From assembly GCF_900168065.1 (NCBI RefSeq), contig NZ_FUZZ01000001.1, positions 1,302,001 through 1,366,000 on the forward strand: a DNA stretch of 64,000 nucleotides, in the 5' to 3' direction. Below are positions 62,152 through 64,000 of this stretch, piece after piece. Below the pieces are notes generated by a model that saw only the letters and a program-made list of their open reading frames with translations, searched no databases and was not told where the DNA came from. Position 1 is the first letter of the stretch; each line of letters begins with the position of its first letter. The stretch is from Chitinophaga ginsengisegetis (GTDB lineage: Bacteria > Bacteroidota > Bacteroidia > Chitinophagales > Chitinophagaceae). The position numbers and the translations under genes are program-made.

Positions 62152-63282
62152 ATGAAAAACAGTTTAAAATTATTCACTGTCAAACATACCGGCATTTACC
62201 TGCATTGGTCTTTTGGGCTGTTTGTGGCGTTGATATTATTTATACAAAGTGCCACAGGAACAGCAAATAGCGAAATATTGTGGTCAGCAATGGCGATTAT
62301 TGCCGTATTCACATGCGTAGTACTTCACGAACTTGGCCATTCACTGGCAGCAGGAAGGTATGGTATTCACACCAAAAGTATTACGCTGCTGCCAATAGGA
62401 GGTATTGCCGCTATGGAAAAAATGCCCGACAAACCGGTACCCGAAATTATTGTGAGTGCGGCCGGCCCCATGGTAAACCTGTTGATCGCATTGATATTGC
62501 TCCCTTTCATCTCCGGATATCCACCATTCTGGAAAGCAGCGGAAGTAATCGAATCTGTAGACCGGGGCAATTTTCTCTATTACCTGTATGTTGTTAATAT
62601 CATGCTGGCTTTATTTAACCTGATCCCGGCCTTTCCTATGGATGGCGGACGAATACTGAAAGGAATATTGGAGCTGCGTATGGACACAACCCGCTCAACC
62701 GCCATAGCTGCCTTTACAGGCAGGGTAATAGCAGCCCTGTTTATCGTAGCCGGGCTGATTATTTTTGATATTATCCTGATGCTTATCGGTCTTTTTATTA
62801 TAGCCAGCGGAGCGGGCGAGGAAAAACTGATTTACCTGAAAACAGCAGCAAAAGGTTTGCATTTAAAGGATCTGGCGGCAACTTCTTATAGCTCCTTTCC
62901 TGCAGGCATGACCATTGGCGAGGCTGCTGAAAAAATGCTGCTGCACCAGGACAAATATTTCCTTGTAATGGATCAGGCAACTGTTGCGGGTATCATTGAG
63001 CGGAGTACTATCCTTCGCGCGCTATCAGGAGGAAAGCACGGAGAAACCATCAGGCAACTCATGACAGCCAATGTGCCAAAGCTTGATGCGGAAAGTCCGG
63101 TGACAGAAGTGATTGACAAGCTTTCGGGAAATAGAGCAGCGGCATTACCGGTAGTGTCTGAGGGCCGGATAACCGGGACCGTTAATATGCAAAATATTAT
63201 AGAATACCTGACAGTTCATGATACAAATCTGAAAGAACATAATCACAGTGGCGCCATGTATAAATTCCTGCAGACCGGCTAA
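62152..63282 (+). CDS. Site-2 (M50) zinc metalloprotease with C-terminal CBS domains
   Basis: A protein of about 376 aa with five to six membrane segments and the S2P active site: VVLHELGHSLAAGRYGI (HExxH) and LFNLIPAFPMDGGRILKGIL (second zinc ligand Asp). A CBS pair occupies about 250-365 (SFPAGMTIGEAAEKMLLHQD; LDAESPVTEVIDKLSGNRAA). CBS modules bind adenosyl nucleotides, so this intramembrane protease may respond to cellular energy charge. I chose Met at 62152 (MKNSLKLFTVKH), since the longer frame overlaps the USP gene. It is co-transcribed with that gene. Confidence 0.92.
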   Translation: MKNSLKLFTVKHTGIYLHWSFGLFVALILFIQSATGTANSEILWSAMAIIAVFTCVVLHELGHSLAAGRYGIHTKSITLLPIGGIAAMEKMPDKPVPEIIVSAAGPMVNLLIALILLPFISGYPPFWKAAEVIESVDRGNFLYYLYVVNIMLALFNLIPAFPMDGGRILKGILELRMDTTRSTAIAAFTGRVIAALFIVAGLIIFDIILMLIGLFIIASGAGEEKLIYLKTAAKGLHLKDLAATSYSSFPAGMTIGEAAEKMLLHQDKYFLVMDQATVAGIIERSTILRALSGGKHGETIRQLMTANVPKLDAESPVTEVIDKLSGNRAAALPVVSEGRITGTVNMQNIIEYLTVHDTNLKEHNHSGAMYKFLQTG

Positions 63283-63294
63283 TTTTTTTTACAA

Positions 63295-64000
63295 CTATGG
63301 CATTACCAATACAGCTGCACCTTTAATATTTCCGGCCCGCAGATTTTCCAGTGCCTCATTTGCCTGGTGCAGCGGGAAGAGCTGTGTAGATGTGGTGACA
63401 GGCACCAGTGGCGCTATCCCGAAAAAAAGCGTTGCATCTTCCCGTGTAAGGTTAGCTACGGATTTAATAACTCTTTCTTCCCAAAGCATACTATAAGGGA
63501 AACCCGGGATGCCGCTCATATGAATTCCTCCGCATACCACCGTTCCGCCCTTGTCCAGGTGAGATAATGCAATAGGCACCAGGCTGCCGTCCGGCGCAAA
63601 AATAATGGCAGCGTCCAGCTTTACAGGTGGCGCTTCCAGGGAACTGCCGGCCCATGTTGCACCCATTTCCAGGGCAAACTGCTGACCGGCGCCATCGCCC
63701 GGTTTTGTGAAAGCATATACCGACTTATACTGGAACGTTGCAATTTGAGTGAGAATGTGCGCGGCTGCGCCAAAACCATACATCCCAATATGCTGCGCAT
63801 GTTCATTCATCATCCGCCAGGAACGGAACCCAATCAATCCGGCACATAACATAGGCGCACCGGCTGCGTTATCATAAACAGCAGGCAATGTAAGACAGAA
63901 TGCTTCCCAGGCGACTGTATATTCCGCATAGCCGCCGTTCACGCTATATCCTGTAAAAAGTGCATTTTCACAAAGATTCTCCTGCCCCTGCATGCAATAT
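63295..64000 (-). CDS. Zinc-dependent alcohol dehydrogenase family protein (5' end outside window)
   Basis: The frame is open to the window edge. YCMQGQENLC, just inside the edge, carries the last Cys ligands of the structural zinc site, so about the first 100 residues are missing. Visible are ALFTGYSVNGGYAEYTVAWE, LPAVYDNAAGAPMLCAGLIG (usual Cys ligand of the catalytic zinc), MYGFGAAAHILTQIA (Rossmann GxGxxx), DKGGTVVCGGIHMSGIP and HQANEALENLRAGNIKGAAV. It is an NAD(P)-dependent medium-chain dehydrogenase, possibly for ethanol or another alcohol in fermentation. It is convergent with the M50 gene. Confidence 0.9.
   Translation of the reverse strand, partial: YCMQGQENLCENALFTGYSVNGGYAEYTVAWEAFCLTLPAVYDNAAGAPMLCAGLIGFRSWRMMNEHAQHIGMYGFGAAAHILTQIATFQYKSVYAFTKPGDGAGQQFALEMGATWAGSSLEAPPVKLDAAIIFAPDGSLVPIALSHLDKGGTVVCGGIHMSGIPGFPYSMLWEERVIKSVANLTREDATLFFGIAPLVPVTTSTQLFPLHQANEALENLRAGNIKGAAVLVMP

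Noticed and set aside
1..64000. tRNA, rRNA, CRISPR arrays, transposases, integrases or phage genes
   Set aside because: I looked for cloverleaf-like sequences, regularly spaced repeats and such protein motifs and saw none; a dedicated search was not possible here.

Overview
The window looks like chromosome from a Chitinophaga-type member of the Bacteroidota. The evidence is three loci pairing ECF sigma factors with FecR anti-sigma factors and TonB receptors, SusC receptors with an N-terminal STN domain and the long pre-signal extension seen in Chitinophagaceae, SusD lipoproteins, many TlpA/DUF4369 redoxins, and promoters with a TAnnTTTG-like -7 element. I see no rRNA, tRNA, CRISPR array, insertion sequence or prophage.

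Layout. 1-2.5 kb: the end of an XRE-pentapeptide regulator and a DrrAB-like ABC exporter, followed by a perfect 49-bp inverted repeat. 2.6-10.7 kb (minus strand): locus 1, sigma - FecR - SusC - SusD - TlpA redoxin. 10.8-15.8 kb: single genes (S41 peptidase, AraC regulator, two alpha/beta hydrolases, DUF4242 protein). 15.9-26.7 kb (minus): locus 2, sigma - FecR - SusC - SusD - four redoxin/DUF4369 genes. Neither Sus locus contains a glycoside hydrolase. 26.8-35.5 kb: locus 3, a sigma factor divergent from FecR - TonB receptor - three lipoproteins, with no SusD.

36.2-64 kb is a stress/energy-reserve island. It holds four double-domain universal stress proteins, Hsp20, an HtrA protease, a flavodoxin, an L,D-transpeptidase, an ATP-cone nuclease with PolX, DUF2267, a five-gene glycogen operon (debranching enzyme, GT4, GH57, a GT3-GT35 synthase-phosphorylase fusion, a PNPOx-like protein), PEP synthase, an M50-CBS protease and a Zn-alcohol dehydrogenase. 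Its control genes are a PAS histidine kinase and a response regulator fused to a CRP/FNR-type DNA-binding module. The gene content resembles hypoxia/dormancy regulons such as mycobacterial DosR and FNR/FixK-controlled clusters of proteobacteria.

The main discovery is the control architecture of that island. Nine promoters in five intergenic regions carry an FNR-like box, TGAT-N4-ATCA or a 1-2 mismatch variant, placed 57 nt (eight cases) or 58 nt (one case) upstream of a TAnnTTTR-like -7 element, measured from the first base of the box to the first base of the -7. One symmetric box serves two divergent promoters. The recognition helix of the encoded response regulator keeps the Glu and Arg by which CRP/FNR proteins read the G-A of such half-sites, so it is the obvious candidate activator. 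The proposed promoters also fix the start codons of several genes.
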